A stretch of 64,000 nt of DNA from Novosphingobium endophyticum (GTDB taxonomy: Bacteria; Pseudomonadota; Alphaproteobacteria; Sphingomonadales; Sphingomonadaceae), in assembly GCF_014640675.1 (NCBI RefSeq), contig NZ_BMHK01000012.1, positions 63,619 through 127,618 on the forward strand, in the 5' to 3' direction. This document shows, in pieces, positions 1-8,697 of the stretch. The notes under the pieces were generated by a model. It had not been told where the DNA came from. It did no database searches and was given only the letters and a program-made list of their open reading frames with translations. Made by a program: the position numbers and the translations under genes. Within the stretch, counting starts at the first letter, position 1, and each line of letters opens with the position of its first letter.

Positions 1-307
1 AGAGCACGAAAGGGGGTCCGGATCGTTGCCGGACGAATGACCCGACCCGAAGGGCCAGGAGCCCGCTTCGCGCGACGATGATCGTCGTTGCCGGAAGCGG
101 ACAGCGGGGCGTGATTGCTACACGCGCGAAGACGAATGGCGGCTGAACGGCGATAGATCAACCGCCCAATTGACGTTTTGGCGTCAAAGAATGGCAGAAA
201 TCCGCCATGCGGAGTAAAAGTTCGGATAAATCCGCGTGCGCCGGTGCGACTCGGCGCCTGGAAAACGGGCTTGATCCTGTGAACTGCCTGATCCAGCAAG
301 GCTGGTA
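1..307. other. Upstream non-coding stretch, no gene recognised
   Basis: No convincing coding region was found on either strand. A small inverted repeat (TTGACG and CGTCAA, 170-175 and 182-187, 6-nt loop) is present but is not followed by a T-run. It may be part of the leader of the phospholipase D-like gene that starts at 308. No recognisable promoter could be assigned with confidence. Confidence 0.4.
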
Positions 308-1843
308 ATGAGCGAGACGGGTGCCGAAACGGCAGAGGAAACGGAAGGCGGCCGGCGGTCGGTATGGCGCTATGCCATGGCCACTCGCGCCCATCTCGTG
401 ATCGATGCTGACGACTACTTCGATGCCATGCGCGAAGCGATGCTCGAGGCTCGACAGCGCATTTTCCTGATCTTCTGGGATTTCGATTCGCGCATTCTGC
501 TCTCGTCCGGGCGCCGCTGGTGGCAAAGCGGGCGCAAGGAGCGGTTTCCCGCGCGACTCGGTTCGTTCATTCTCTGGCTCGTGCGCCGCAACGGCGACTT
601 GAACATACGCATCCTGAAGTGGCAGTTCTCGCTGTTCAAATCGCTGTTTCGCGGGACGATGATCTTCGATCTTGTCCGCTGGTTCATGCATCGCCGCATC
701 GACTTCAAGTTCGATTCCGCGCATCCGATCGGTTGCAGTCATCACCAGAAGATCGTCGTTATCGACGATGTCGTGGCGGCGTGCGGCGGCATCGACATGA
801 CGTCGGACCGCTGGGACACCAGCGAGCACCTGCCGAAGGACACGCGGCGCCGTCGCAGCAGCGGGCGTCTTTATGGTCCCTGGCATGACGTCACCATGCT
901 GATGGAGGGCGACGTTGCCATCGCGTTCGGCGAACTCGGGCGAGAGCGCTGGCGGGCGGCGGGCGGCGAACCGCTCGAACCGTGCCGGCCCCAGCGGGAG
1001 AGCCCGTGGCCGAGCGCGATCGAAGCCGAGTTCGAGAACGTGGAGGTCGGGATCGCGCGCACGCGTCCGGCGTGGGGCCAATGCGGGCAGGTCACGGAGA
1101 TCGAGGAACTGTTCATCGAGCAGATCCGCCGCGCGCAGCGGTTCATTTATGCCGAGACGCAGTATTTCGCCTCGCGGGCCATCGCGGAGGTCATCTGCGA
1201 GCGGCTTCTGGAAGACGATCCGCCCGAGATCGTGATCGTCAATTCGCTTGCGGCGGACGGCTGGCTGGAACAGATCGTCATGGACACGGCGCGCGTCCAC
1301 CTTCTGGAGGCGCTGAGGCAGGCGGACCATGCGCGGCGCCTGCACATCTACGCGCCTTATGCCTCGGATGGCACGCCGATCTACATCCACTCCAAGCTGA
1401 TGATTGTCGACGACGAGATCCTGCGCGTGGGCTCGGCCAACATGAACAACCGCTCGATGGGGCTCGACAGCGAGTGCGACGTATTCATCGACACGCGCCG
1501 GCCGGCCAATGCCGGGGTGGGACCAGCCATCACATCCCTGCGCATCCGGCTGCTTGCCGAGCATTGCGGGGTCAAGGAGGAAGTGATCGAAACCGGGCTG
1601 GAGCGCCATGGCTCCATGGCGGCAACGATCGGATCGCTGGTGCCGGCGGGCAAATATGTGGAACCCTTGCCCTTGAAACATCTTTCGGATGCTGAAAGAG
1701 CGCTCGGCGAGAGCGCGTTGCTCGATCCGGAGCGGCCTGGCGAATTGTTCGAGCCGATCGAGCGTCGCGGGTTGTTTCGCCGCAAGGGGCAACTCATGCG
1801 GATGAAGCTGATGCTGAGGTTACAAAGGAGATCCAGGGGATGA
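308..1843 (+). CDS. Phospholipase D-like (cardiolipin synthase/PLDc superfamily) protein
   Basis: The 511-aa protein has two HKD phosphodiesterase motifs. The first is in the N-terminal half (CSHHQKIVVIDD, about residue 140) and the second in the C-terminal half (HSKLMIVDDEILRVGSANMNNRS, starting about residue 362, split here for length). Two HKD copies are what family members use to form one active site for phosphatidyl transfer or hydrolysis. There is no signal peptide, although the protein could associate with the membrane. The start at 308 has an AAGG about 8 nt upstream; an in-frame ATG at 377 is an alternative. The stop overlaps the folE start (ATGA), so the two genes are translationally coupled. 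Whether it hydrolyses phospholipid, makes cardiolipin or acts on another phosphodiester is not visible. Confidence 0.88.
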   Translation: MSETGAETAEETEGGRRSVWRYAMATRAHLVIDADDYFDAMREAMLEARQRIFLIFWDFDSRILLSSGRRWWQSGRKERFPARLGSFILWLVRRNGDLNIRILKWQFSLFKSLFRGTMIFDLVRWFMHRRIDFKFDSAHPIGCSHHQKIVVIDDVVAACGGIDMTSDRWDTSEHLPKDTRRRRSSGRLYGPWHDVTMLMEGDVAIAFGELGRERWRAAGGEPLEPCRPQRESPWPSAIEAEFENVEVGIARTRPAWGQCGQVTEIEELFIEQIRRAQRFIYAETQYFASRAIAEVICERLLEDDPPEIVIVNSLAADGWLEQIVMDTARVHLLEALRQADHARRLHIYAPYASDGTPIYIHSKLMIVDDEILRVGSANMNNRSMGLDSECDVFIDTRRPANAGVGPAITSLRIRLLAEHCGVKEEVIETGLERHGSMAATIGSLVPAGKYVEPLPLKHLSDAERALGESALLDPERPGELFEPIERRGLFRRKGQLMRMKLMLRLQRRSRG

Positions 1844-2448
1844 GCAGTCTGGTAGGGCCCGACGAAGACAATCCGCTCGGCAAGCCCCCTGTCCCTACGG
1901 AAGTACAGGATGCCATCCGCACCCTGATCCGCTGGGCCGGGGACGATCCGGAGCGTGAAGGCCTACTGGACACGCCCCAGCGCGTCGCGCGGGCGTGGAA
2001 GGAATACTGCATCGGTTACGCCGAAGATCCGGCCATCCATCTCTCGCGCATTTTCGAGGAAGTGGGCGGCTATGACGAAGTGGTCCTGCTCAAGGACATT
2101 CCGTTCCAGTCGCATTGCGAACATCACATGGCGCCGATCATCGGCAAGGCCGCGATTGCCTATCTGCCGCGCGATCACGTCGTCGGCATCTCGAAGCTCG
2201 CGCGCGTGCTGCACGGGTATGCGCGCCGCCTGCAGATTCAGGAGCGCCTGACCGCCGAAGTCGCGCAGTGCATCTGGGACCATCTCCAGCCGCACGGCGT
2301 CGCGGTGGTGATCGAGGCGAACCACGCGTGCATGTCCGCGCGCGGCGTCCGAACGCCGGGCGTGGGAATGATTACCAGCCGGATGATGGGCACTTTCCTG
2401 GAGGACGACCGCAGCCGCAAGGAAGTGCTCAGCCTGATGGGATACTGA
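1840..2448 (+). CDS. folE: GTP cyclohydrolase I
   Basis: This 202-aa protein matches GTP cyclohydrolase I, which converts GTP to 7,8-dihydroneopterin triphosphate, the first step towards tetrahydrofolate. The zinc/active-site motif HCEHHMAPI is near residue 90 and the second zinc cysteine lies in EANHACMSARGV near residue 170. The catalytic-core pattern VGISKLARVLHGYARRLQIQ is intact, and the length is normal for the family. The start overlaps the preceding stop by ATGA. A hairpin just after the stop (2463-2515) probably ends transcription. Confidence 0.96.
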   Translation: MSSLVGPDEDNPLGKPPVPTEVQDAIRTLIRWAGDDPEREGLLDTPQRVARAWKEYCIGYAEDPAIHLSRIFEEVGGYDEVVLLKDIPFQSHCEHHMAPIIGKAAIAYLPRDHVVGISKLARVLHGYARRLQIQERLTAEVAQCIWDHLQPHGVAVVIEANHACMSARGVRTPGVGMITSRMMGTFLEDDRSRKEVLSLMGY

Positions 2449-2462
2449 TTTCCCAGGACCGG

Positions 2463-2515
2463 CTGCCGGGTCCTCGTCACCCTGAAACAGATTCGGCGTG
2501 AGGAGGACCTGGCAG
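2463..2515 (+). terminator. Hairpin after folE, REP-like
   Basis: Arms 2463-2475 (CTGCCGGGTCCTC) and 2503-2515 pair at 12 of 13 positions around a 27-nt loop. The loop contains CGTCACCCTGAA, a sequence typical of sphingomonad REP-like palindromes. It sits between the convergent folE and RES genes and has no T-run, so transcript-end stabilisation or a decayed REP copy are both possible. Confidence 0.45.
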
Positions 2516-2539
2516 CGAATTTCAGTTCAAGATGATTGG

Positions 2540-3223
2540 CTAGTTGAAGACCTTCTTTTCGTAAACAGTTACGATTTCCCGGCCGTTCCAAACATAGCAG
2601 AGGTGTCGTTCCTGCCGGCAATTGGCGAGGAGGCGGGGGCGGAACACCGCAGCGCATTCACCGCCGTTGTGGCGCACGCTTTGGTAAGCGATGCCATTCG
2701 AGCCTTGCTCACGCAGGTCGAGGCCGAGTGCCTGCCCGGCGACATAGCTGCCTTCGGCATAGAGGGCAGGGTGCGTGCCGCGCAGGCCGCGAATGTCGTG
2801 CAGCTTGGCGTCGAGGTCGACGGCGTAAACACGCATATCGAGTTCCTGCGCGGGCTCATGCGTATAGTTCAGGAATCTGGCCCGGTGGTAACGGGTTTCG
2901 GCCACTGCCGTCTCGACTGAGTGGGCCGCATAGAATACCCCGAAACTGCCATCGCAAAACCGGCTGCCATCGGGATTAAGATGCGTGAACGCCGCCATTA
3001 TGGCGGAGGTTCCGGGCCCCGAGACGCGATCATCCAGCGGAACGAGTGTCAGGTCGCCGACTTCCTCGCGGAGACGGTCATTGGTCATAGCCTCGATCGC
3101 ATAGACCGCCTCGAGGTCGGCCGGGTCGGCGATGTCCTCGAACAGCGAAATCGGCGGGAACCGGCTCGCCACGATCCGGTAGCATGGCGCCCATTGTACG
3201 TGCGCCGTGGGGATGTCCGCCAT
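2540..3223 (-). CDS. RES-domain toxin of a RES/Xre toxin-antitoxin system
   Basis: The 227-aa protein has the RES domain, which in characterised relatives depletes NAD+ by glycohydrolase or phosphorylase activity. The fold's key residues can be seen: an Arg in YRIVASRF near the N-terminus, Glu in FYAAHSVETAVAE, and Ser in AYQSVRHNGGECAAVF. The chosen ATG at 3223 overlaps the antitoxin stop by one base (TGATG). The frame is open further upstream, but that extension lies inside the antitoxin gene and looks non-coding. The order antitoxin then toxin with overlap is usual for this class. The actual NAD-consuming activity is inferred from the family. Confidence 0.88.
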   Translation of the reverse strand: MADIPTAHVQWAPCYRIVASRFPPISLFEDIADPADLEAVYAIEAMTNDRLREEVGDLTLVPLDDRVSGPGTSAIMAAFTHLNPDGSRFCDGSFGVFYAAHSVETAVAETRYHRARFLNYTHEPAQELDMRVYAVDLDAKLHDIRGLRGTHPALYAEGSYVAGQALGLDLREQGSNGIAYQSVRHNGGECAAVFRPRLLANCRQERHLCYVWNGREIVTVYEKKVFN

Positions 3224-3651
3224 CAACCGCGCTGTGCATCGATATACTGGCGCACAACATACAAGTCGGCGACGTTGCCCGAGGTCATCCGCTCGATCGC
3301 CGGACGCCCGGAAAAGAGAGGCGCGGCGTTGGGCTTGCGGACCCATTCGTCGGCCGAGCGGGGAAGGAGAAGCTTGAGCCCCTTGTAGATACCCATCACG
3401 TAGGAAATACGCTCAAGCGCGTCCTTGGGGATCGCGGAGACCGCACCGCGCTTCCAGGTCTGGAAGGTCGAACGGCTGTCGAGCCCGAGGAGTTTCATCT
3501 GCTCGGCTTCCTTGAGTCCCCAAGCCTCCGCGATACGGAAGAATGTTCGCAGGGCAGGACCGGAAAGGTCCTTCCGGGTGAACGTCTTATCCGGGGCGGC
3601 TCGACGGGTGGGCTGGGCAGCGGCGGCCATGGGCCTGTCTCCTATCTCCAC
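3223..3651 (-). CDS. Xre-type antitoxin with MbcA/ParS/Xre toxin-binding domain
   Basis: The 142-aa protein carries a helix-turn-helix-like N-terminal half (FRIAEAWGLKEAEQMKLLGL, about residues 38-57). The C-terminal toxin-binding region (MGIYKGLKLLLP, then WVRKPNAAPLFSGRPAIERM) is typical of antitoxins paired with RES toxins. The motif in which a paired gene product is incorrectly placed is not seen; the region is intact. An ATG at residue 8 is an alternative start. It should neutralise the RES toxin and repress its own promoter, located between 3652 and about 3713. Confidence 0.87.
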   Translation of the reverse strand: MEIGDRPMAAAAQPTRRAAPDKTFTRKDLSGPALRTFFRIAEAWGLKEAEQMKLLGLDSRSTFQTWKRGAVSAIPKDALERISYVMGIYKGLKLLLPRSADEWVRKPNAAPLFSGRPAIERMTSGNVADLYVVRQYIDAQRG

Positions 3652-3713
3652 GCCTGTATGTGCGATATCTGCTCAAAAATCAAGATTCGATCGGTTTCTG
3701 ATCCATGATGCCG

Positions 3714-3995
3714 TCAGCCCAGGAGTGGCGGAAGCGTATCGTAGGCGACACCCCCGGCGGCAAGGGCGATGCCCAGTCCGGAAACGGAACACAGCGTTTT
3801 CGTTCTTCGCCAGCGCCACAGCGCCGCGAGGAGCAGAACGGCCGCGAGGCTGAGCGCCATTGCGATCCATCGCGCCTCCGGCTGGTCGGGAAAGGCGCTG
3901 CTGGCGGCCCAGACCAGCGTGAAATGCCCGGCCCAGACGAACATGGCGAGAACGAGCGCCACCCAGTCTGTACGGTTGTGGAAGTCGTTGCCCAT
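3714..3995 (-). CDS. Small membrane protein at the end of the oxidase operon
   Basis: This 93-aa protein is not assigned to a family. It has three likely membrane segments: residues 10-34 (VALVLAMFVWAGHFTLVWAAS), 43-62 (ALSLAAVLLLAALWRW) and a shorter C-terminal one (GLGIALAAGGVAY). It begins 4 nt after the CoxI stop on the same strand, so it is probably co-transcribed with the oxidase. It could be a small accessory subunit or assembly protein of the cytochrome oxidase; this rests on position only. Confidence 0.7.
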   Translation of the reverse strand: MGNDFHNRTDWVALVLAMFVWAGHFTLVWAASSAFPDQPEARWIAMALSLAAVLLLAALWRWRRTKTLCSVSGLGIALAAGGVAYDTLPPLLG

Positions 3996-3999
3996 CGGG

Positions 4000-6543
4000 C
4001 TATCCTCCCGGAAAGATGCGAGGAAGCAGGGATATGACCGCGCCTTGCAATGACGCGAAGCCGATGAAGCGCACGACGACGTCCAGAGTCACGTTGGCCG
4101 GCGGGGTCAGCAGTCCGCGCCCGCTGCGATAGCCCAGATAGCCGGCCATGATGATCGCGACTGCCACCAGACAGCCCTGGAATGCGAGCAGCGCGAAGAC
4201 CGTCGCGCCCTGGCCGCTTGCCGCGGGCGAGAGCCCGGCGGCTTGCCATCCGGTGACGTCCCAGTAGAGCGCGCCTGCCAGCAGTCCGGCGCCCAGCACG
4301 GTGAGCAGCCATGGACCCTGACCGGGGAAGGTGCCCGCATCGTGCCCGGCGAGCACCCTGCGCGACGCCAGGGCGGACAGGAACGCCAGCGCCAGTACGC
4401 CGGCGATTCCGGCGGTCTGGGCCAGACCGGGCGGCGCTATCCATACTTCTGGATGAATCCCGTAAAGGTAAAGGTGGCTGAACAATCCCATGAGGGCGAT
4501 CATGCCTATTACGGCCATCATCGTATTGAGCGCCCACCAGCCGTGGCTGGTCGGGCCGGTGATGGCGATGGGAATGGTGATTCCGCCGCCGATCTCAGCC
4601 TCGGTGATGTGGATCGGCCGGTCTGTTTCCCATAGCCAGCGCAGCACGCACAGCGTGGCCACTATGCCGCTGAACACCGCGAACGAATAGGCCTGGATCG
4701 TCAGCGAGAGGAAGAAGAACGCCGTGAATATGGCCGCTGCCACGGGGAAGGGCGAGGGCCCCGGCATGAGTTGCAGGTATTGCGGCTCGGCGTTGACCGG
4801 GCTGGTGATGATCGTCTCGCGCAGGCCCGTGGCGCTGTTCGGAAGGAAATAGCGGCCTTCGGCCACGTCCTCGCACATCCGGGGGTCATCCCAGAGCGGC
4901 TCGCGGCTGCGTACAAGCGGGATCGAGCGGGTCGAATACAGGCCGGTGGGGAGCCATTCCAGCGTGCCGCCTCCGTAGATGTTGCCCGCGTCGTGCTCTG
5001 TGGTGAACCGGAAATTGCGGGCAAGATCGATCAGGAACAGCGCTATTCCCGCCGCCAGGATGAACGCGCCGACCGTGGAGGTGAGGTTCAGGACGTCCAG
5101 CCCCCGGTCCGGCAGATAGGTATAGACCCGGCGCGGCATGCCCATGAAACCCGTCAGGTGCATCGGCAGGAATGTCACGTTGAGCCCCGTGAACATGAGC
5201 CAGAAGACCCATTTGCCCAGCCGCTCGCTGAGCGGATTGCGGCTCGTCATCCCGTTCCAGTAGTAGAAGGCGGCGAACATCGGGAAGACCATTCCGCCCA
5301 GCAGCACGTAATGCAGGTGCGCGACGATAAAGTAGGTGTCGTGCACCTGCCAGTTGAACGGGACCATGCCCAGCATCACGCCGGTCAGCCCGCCCATCGT
5401 GAACAGCACGATGCTGCCGACCACGAACAGCGCGGGCGTGCTCCAGCGGATCTTCCCGCTGGCCAGAGTGGCGATCCAGCAGAACACCTGGATGCCGGCC
5501 GGCAGGCTCACCGCCATGCTCGCGGCGCTGAAATAGCCGGCCGAGACGCGCGGCATGTCGGTGGCGAACATGTGGTGCGCCCAGACACCGAAGCTGATGA
5601 ACCCGGTCGCCACCAGCGCCAGCACGTTGAGCCGGTATCCCACCAGCGGCGTGCGCGCGACAGTCGCCACCATCATGCTCATCAGGCCGGCGGCGGGCAG
5701 GAAGATGATGTAGACCTCGGGATGGCCGAAGAACCAGAACAGGTGCTGCCACAGCAAGGGATCGCCGCCACGCGTCGGGTCGAAGAACGGCCAGTTGAAG
5801 GCGCGTTCGATTTCCAGGAGCAGCGTGCCCAGAATCACGCTGGGAAAGGCGATCACGATCATCACCGCGAAGACCAGCATGGCCCAGGCGAACATCGGCA
5901 TGCGGTCCAGCGTCATGCCCGGCGCACGGGTGCGCAGCACGCCGACGATGATCTCCACCGCGCCGGCGATCGCGCTGATCTCGATGAAGCCGATGCCCAG
6001 CAGCCAGAAATCGGTATTGATTCCGGGGCTGTACGTGATCGAGGTCAGCGGCGGATACATGAACCAGCCGCCGTCGGGCGCCAGCCCCACGAAGAGCGAG
6101 GCGAAGAAGAACAGCCCGCCGACCAGATAGGCCCAGAAGGCATAGGCGGAAAGGCGCGGGAACGGCAGGTCGCGCGCGGCCAGCATCTGCGGCAACAACA
6201 GGATGCCTATCGCCTCCACCGCCGGCACGGCGAAGAGGAACATCATGATCGTGCCGTGCATCGTGAAGAACTGATTGTAGGTTCCCTGCGGCAGAAATTC
6301 CTGCAAGGGCGCGGCAAGCTGTATGCGCATGCCTAGCGCTAGGATGCCGGCAAGCAGGAAGAACAGGAACGCTGCGGCGACGTAGAAGAATCCGATGTAA
6401 TTGTTGTTGACCACCGTCATCAGGCCCCAGCCCCTGGGTGCGGCCCAGATCCTGTTCAGTTCCTCGACCTCGCCTTCCGGCCGGGGCTCGCGGACCGGGA
6501 AGAGGTCGTACAACGCGTGATCGAAGCCGGTCTCGGACTTCAT
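4000..6543 (-). CDS. ctaD: Cytochrome c oxidase subunit I with long C-terminal membrane extension (CoxI-III-like)
   Basis: The 847-aa protein is a heme-copper oxidase catalytic subunit that reduces O2 to water at the cytoplasmic membrane. Metal ligands are intact: H96 and H411 (low-spin heme), H409 (high-spin heme), H274, H323 and H324 (CuB), with E276 and Y278 in GHPEVY. The D-channel Asp is kept (D125), but the following Asn pair is Ser-Ala (132-133). The K-channel lysine position reads Gln (Q352, LPAGIQVFCW). About 300 residues beyond the usual CoxI length add further membrane segments and may stand in for subunit III, because no separate subunit III gene is seen nearby. The ATG at 6543 overlaps the CoxII stop (ATGA). 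Confidence 0.93.
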   Translation of the reverse strand: MKSETGFDHALYDLFPVREPRPEGEVEELNRIWAAPRGWGLMTVVNNNYIGFFYVAAAFLFFLLAGILALGMRIQLAAPLQEFLPQGTYNQFFTMHGTIMMFLFAVPAVEAIGILLLPQMLAARDLPFPRLSAYAFWAYLVGGLFFFASLFVGLAPDGGWFMYPPLTSITYSPGINTDFWLLGIGFIEISAIAGAVEIIVGVLRTRAPGMTLDRMPMFAWAMLVFAVMIVIAFPSVILGTLLLEIERAFNWPFFDPTRGGDPLLWQHLFWFFGHPEVYIIFLPAAGLMSMMVATVARTPLVGYRLNVLALVATGFISFGVWAHHMFATDMPRVSAGYFSAASMAVSLPAGIQVFCWIATLASGKIRWSTPALFVVGSIVLFTMGGLTGVMLGMVPFNWQVHDTYFIVAHLHYVLLGGMVFPMFAAFYYWNGMTSRNPLSERLGKWVFWLMFTGLNVTFLPMHLTGFMGMPRRVYTYLPDRGLDVLNLTSTVGAFILAAGIALFLIDLARNFRFTTEHDAGNIYGGGTLEWLPTGLYSTRSIPLVRSREPLWDDPRMCEDVAEGRYFLPNSATGLRETIITSPVNAEPQYLQLMPGPSPFPVAAAIFTAFFFLSLTIQAYSFAVFSGIVATLCVLRWLWETDRPIHITEAEIGGGITIPIAITGPTSHGWWALNTMMAVIGMIALMGLFSHLYLYGIHPEVWIAPPGLAQTAGIAGVLALAFLSALASRRVLAGHDAGTFPGQGPWLLTVLGAGLLAGALYWDVTGWQAAGLSPAASGQGATVFALLAFQGCLVAVAIIMAGYLGYRSGRGLLTPPANVTLDVVVRFIGFASLQGAVISLLPRIFPGG

Positions 6544-7490
6544 TTCTGCCGTCCGAGCCAGTCGGCGATGGCGTCCAGCTTTTCGGCAGGGAGCATGGAA
6601 TAGCTGGGCATGCGATTGCCCGGCTTGATCGACTGGCTGTCGCCGATCCAGCCCATCAGCGTGCCGTGGTTGTTGGGCAGAATGCCCGCGCCGAGCGTGA
6701 GGCGTGAGCCGACATGCGTAAGGTCCGGCCCGATAAGGCCATTCGCCTCGGTTCCCGCCACGCGGTGACAGGCACCGCAGCCGCTTTCCAAGAATATCCG
6801 CCTTCCCGGCATCGCGGGTCCCGCCGGAGCAGCGGCCTGCGCGGCGTGTCGCTCCGCGAGCCAGCCTTCCCACGCCGCGCGCTCGTGCGCCACGGCGACG
6901 AAGCCCATCAGCGCGTGGGGGCCGCCGCAATACTCGGCGCAGACGCCGCCATAGCGCCCCGCCTTGTCGGCCTGGACGCGCAGGAAGAGCTTGCGGCCCG
7001 GTATCATGTCCTTCTTGCCGGAAAGGTGGGGCACCCAGAAGCTGTGGATCACATCGGCGGAGCGCAGCTCCAGCACCACGGGCTCGCCCACGGGCAGATG
7101 GATCTCGTTGGCGTCATTCAGGATCACCTCGCCATTCGGGCCGAGATACTGCACGCGGAACCACCACATTTCGCCAGTCACGCGAATGCGCGTCTCCTTG
7201 CCGGTGATGCCTTGTGTGAGCGACGCGGTCAGCGTCAGGCCCCAGACGAGCAGGATTGTCAGGACCACGGCGGGAAAAGCGACGCCGCCGATCCAGACGA
7301 CCTTCTCGCCGCCGAGCTTCGATTTGATCCAGGGCGGCCCCTTGATCGCCACCCACAAGGCGACGATCACGACGCCGGTAACGAGCAGGCCCATGGCGAA
7401 CAGGGCCCAGGCGAGCACGGTCACCTTTTCGGCATAAGGCCCGGCCGGATCGAGCACCGGCGGCGGCCAGCCCCAGAGCGGCTCAAGCAT
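6540..7490 (-). CDS. ctaC: Cytochrome c oxidase subunit II fused to cytochrome c (caa3-type)
   Basis: The 316-aa protein accepts electrons and passes them to subunit I. Two N-terminal membrane helices (about residues 22-48 and 64-88) precede the periplasmic CuA domain, whose ligands are visible: H149, C184 and C188 (CAEYC), H192 and M195. A C-terminal class I cytochrome c domain has C238-x-x-C241-H242 and a likely Met ligand in NRMPSYSM. The fusion indicates a caa3-type enzyme. No classical N-terminal signal peptide is obvious before the first helix. It starts the oxidase pair and overlaps subunit I by ATGA; the monoheme cytochrome c gene ends 8 nt upstream. Confidence 0.93.
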   Translation of the reverse strand: MLEPLWGWPPPVLDPAGPYAEKVTVLAWALFAMGLLVTGVVIVALWVAIKGPPWIKSKLGGEKVVWIGGVAFPAVVLTILLVWGLTLTASLTQGITGKETRIRVTGEMWWFRVQYLGPNGEVILNDANEIHLPVGEPVVLELRSADVIHSFWVPHLSGKKDMIPGRKLFLRVQADKAGRYGGVCAEYCGGPHALMGFVAVAHERAAWEGWLAERHAAQAAAPAGPAMPGRRIFLESGCGACHRVAGTEANGLIGPDLTHVGSRLTLGAGILPNNHGTLMGWIGDSQSIKPGNRMPSYSMLPAEKLDAIADWLGRQK

Positions 7491-7498
7491 GGCAAGGC

Positions 7499-7909
7499 TC
7501 AGTCATCGTCGATCCTGTAGAGGTAGGCGGCCACGTCGCGCGCCTCGCTTTCGCTCAGCGGCATGGCGGGCATGAGCGAGCCTGGCTTCGCGGCGGGCGC
7601 GTTGCGGACGAACGCGGCGAGGTTGGCGGGAGTGTTCGCCAGTTGCCCGGCGATGGGTCCGATATCGTCGAAGCCGACGAGCGAGGGAGCGGTGCGGCCC
7701 TTGGGCCAATCGAGGCCGGGGATTTCGTGGCAGGCGCCGCAGCCGACCGTTTCCATGGCGGAGAGCCCACGTGCCGCGGCTGCGGCGTCCGCGTCTATGC
7801 GGGAGGCGGGCGGCTGCTTGCAGGCGCTGAGCAGCGCCAGACCGGCCATCATCGCCCAGACGGGGGCGACGGGCCGCAGCGGCAGTTTCGAACGATCCCG
7901 CATCGGCAT
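7499..7909 (-). CDS. Monoheme cytochrome c lipoprotein
   Basis: The protein is about 136 aa from the ATG at 7909, which is chosen because it avoids overlap with the divergent cytochrome gene; upstream in-frame starts reach 7966. A hydrophobic N-terminus ends in a lipobox-like LLSAC, suggesting a lipid-anchored periplasmic protein. One heme-binding motif CGACH is present and a Met ligand probably lies in SLMPAMPLS. It sits directly upstream of CoxII and probably feeds electrons to the oxidase or serves as an accessory subunit. Confidence 0.85.
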   Translation of the reverse strand: MPMRDRSKLPLRPVAPVWAMMAGLALLSACKQPPASRIDADAAAAARGLSAMETVGCGACHEIPGLDWPKGRTAPSLVGFDDIGPIAGQLANTPANLAAFVRNAPAAKPGSLMPAMPLSESEARDVAAYLYRIDDD

Positions 7910-7947
7910 TGGGAACCGTCGGGCTCTGGCGAAGGTTCCCGTTATGA

Positions 7948-8697
7948 ATGGCTTGGACTCCCGCAAATGCCGCGCGCCGTTTCCTGTGCGCCTCCTGTGC
8001 CTGTCTGACGGCGGGCTGCACCGAGGCGGAGCCGACCACGGGGCCGTTCGAAACGAGCGGGGAGCTTGTCGCGCTGAGCGGCGGCGACGCGGGCGCGCAG
8101 GGTGCCTGCGTCACGTGCCATGGCCTGCGGGGGGAGGGCAACGGCGGCGATGCGCCGCGTCTCGCCGGTCTCAACGCGGGTTACATCGTGCGTCAACTCG
8201 ACAATTTCGCATCGGGCCTGCGGCGCCATCCGCAGATGACGTGGATCTCCGACCACACCGACTGGCCGGCCCGATTGAGGCTGGGAGAGTACTATGCGGG
8301 CCTGCCCGTTCCCGAGGCAGTCCCCGACGCCGGTCCGGTCACGCCGGCCGCCTGTGACACGGCGATAGCGCGGCTTTACCATGAAGGTGCCCCCGAGCGG
8401 GGCCTCGAGGCCTGCGCGAGCTGCCATGGCGACGACGGACTGGGTGTCGGCGCCGGCAACCCGCCGCTGGCCGGCCAGCCGGTCCACTACCTCGCCGCGC
8501 AGTTGCGGCATTGGCGCAGCGGCAAGCGCTATGGCGATCCTCTGCGCGAAATGCTCCATGTCAGCCTTCGCCTTTACGAGGAGGAACTGGAACCTCTGGC
8601 TGGCTATAGCGCGGCCCTTCGGGGTGCCGGTGCGTATCCGGCACTTCCGGCATCATGCCTTCAAGAACGTCGTGCTGGTCCCAGAAATGGTGCTTGA
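7948..8697 (+). CDS. Diheme cytochrome c (c4/c553-like)
   Basis: The 249-aa protein has two CxxCH heme sites (CVTCHG near residue 54 and CASCHG near residue 156), each in a class I-like cytochrome c domain. The N-terminus is hydrophobic and cysteine-rich (CASCACLTAGC), compatible with a lipoprotein signal. It is transcribed opposite to the oxidase genes. The last ~45 residues after the second domain are unusual for the family and lie antisense to the end of the cytochrome b561 gene. The start is uncertain, because it overlaps longer forms of the divergent cytochrome gene. Confidence 0.82.
   Translation: MAWTPANAARRFLCASCACLTAGCTEAEPTTGPFETSGELVALSGGDAGAQGACVTCHGLRGEGNGGDAPRLAGLNAGYIVRQLDNFASGLRRHPQMTWISDHTDWPARLRLGEYYAGLPVPEAVPDAGPVTPAACDTAIARLYHEGAPERGLEACASCHGDDGLGVGAGNPPLAGQPVHYLAAQLRHWRSGKRYGDPLREMLHVSLRLYEEELEPLAGYSAALRGAGAYPALPASCLQERRAGPRNGA

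Noticed and set aside
158..1792. 544-codon minus-strand open frame
   Set aside because: It is antisense to the phospholipase D-like gene, is very Arg/Pro/His-rich and has no family-like motif.
4771..6336. 521-codon plus-strand open frame inside the oxidase gene
   Set aside because: His/Glu/Arg-rich antisense translation of a membrane protein with intact ligands; no domain.
6544..6930. N-terminal extension of CoxI
   Set aside because: It lies inside the CoxII gene in another frame; the ATG at 6543 with ATGA overlap explains the real start.
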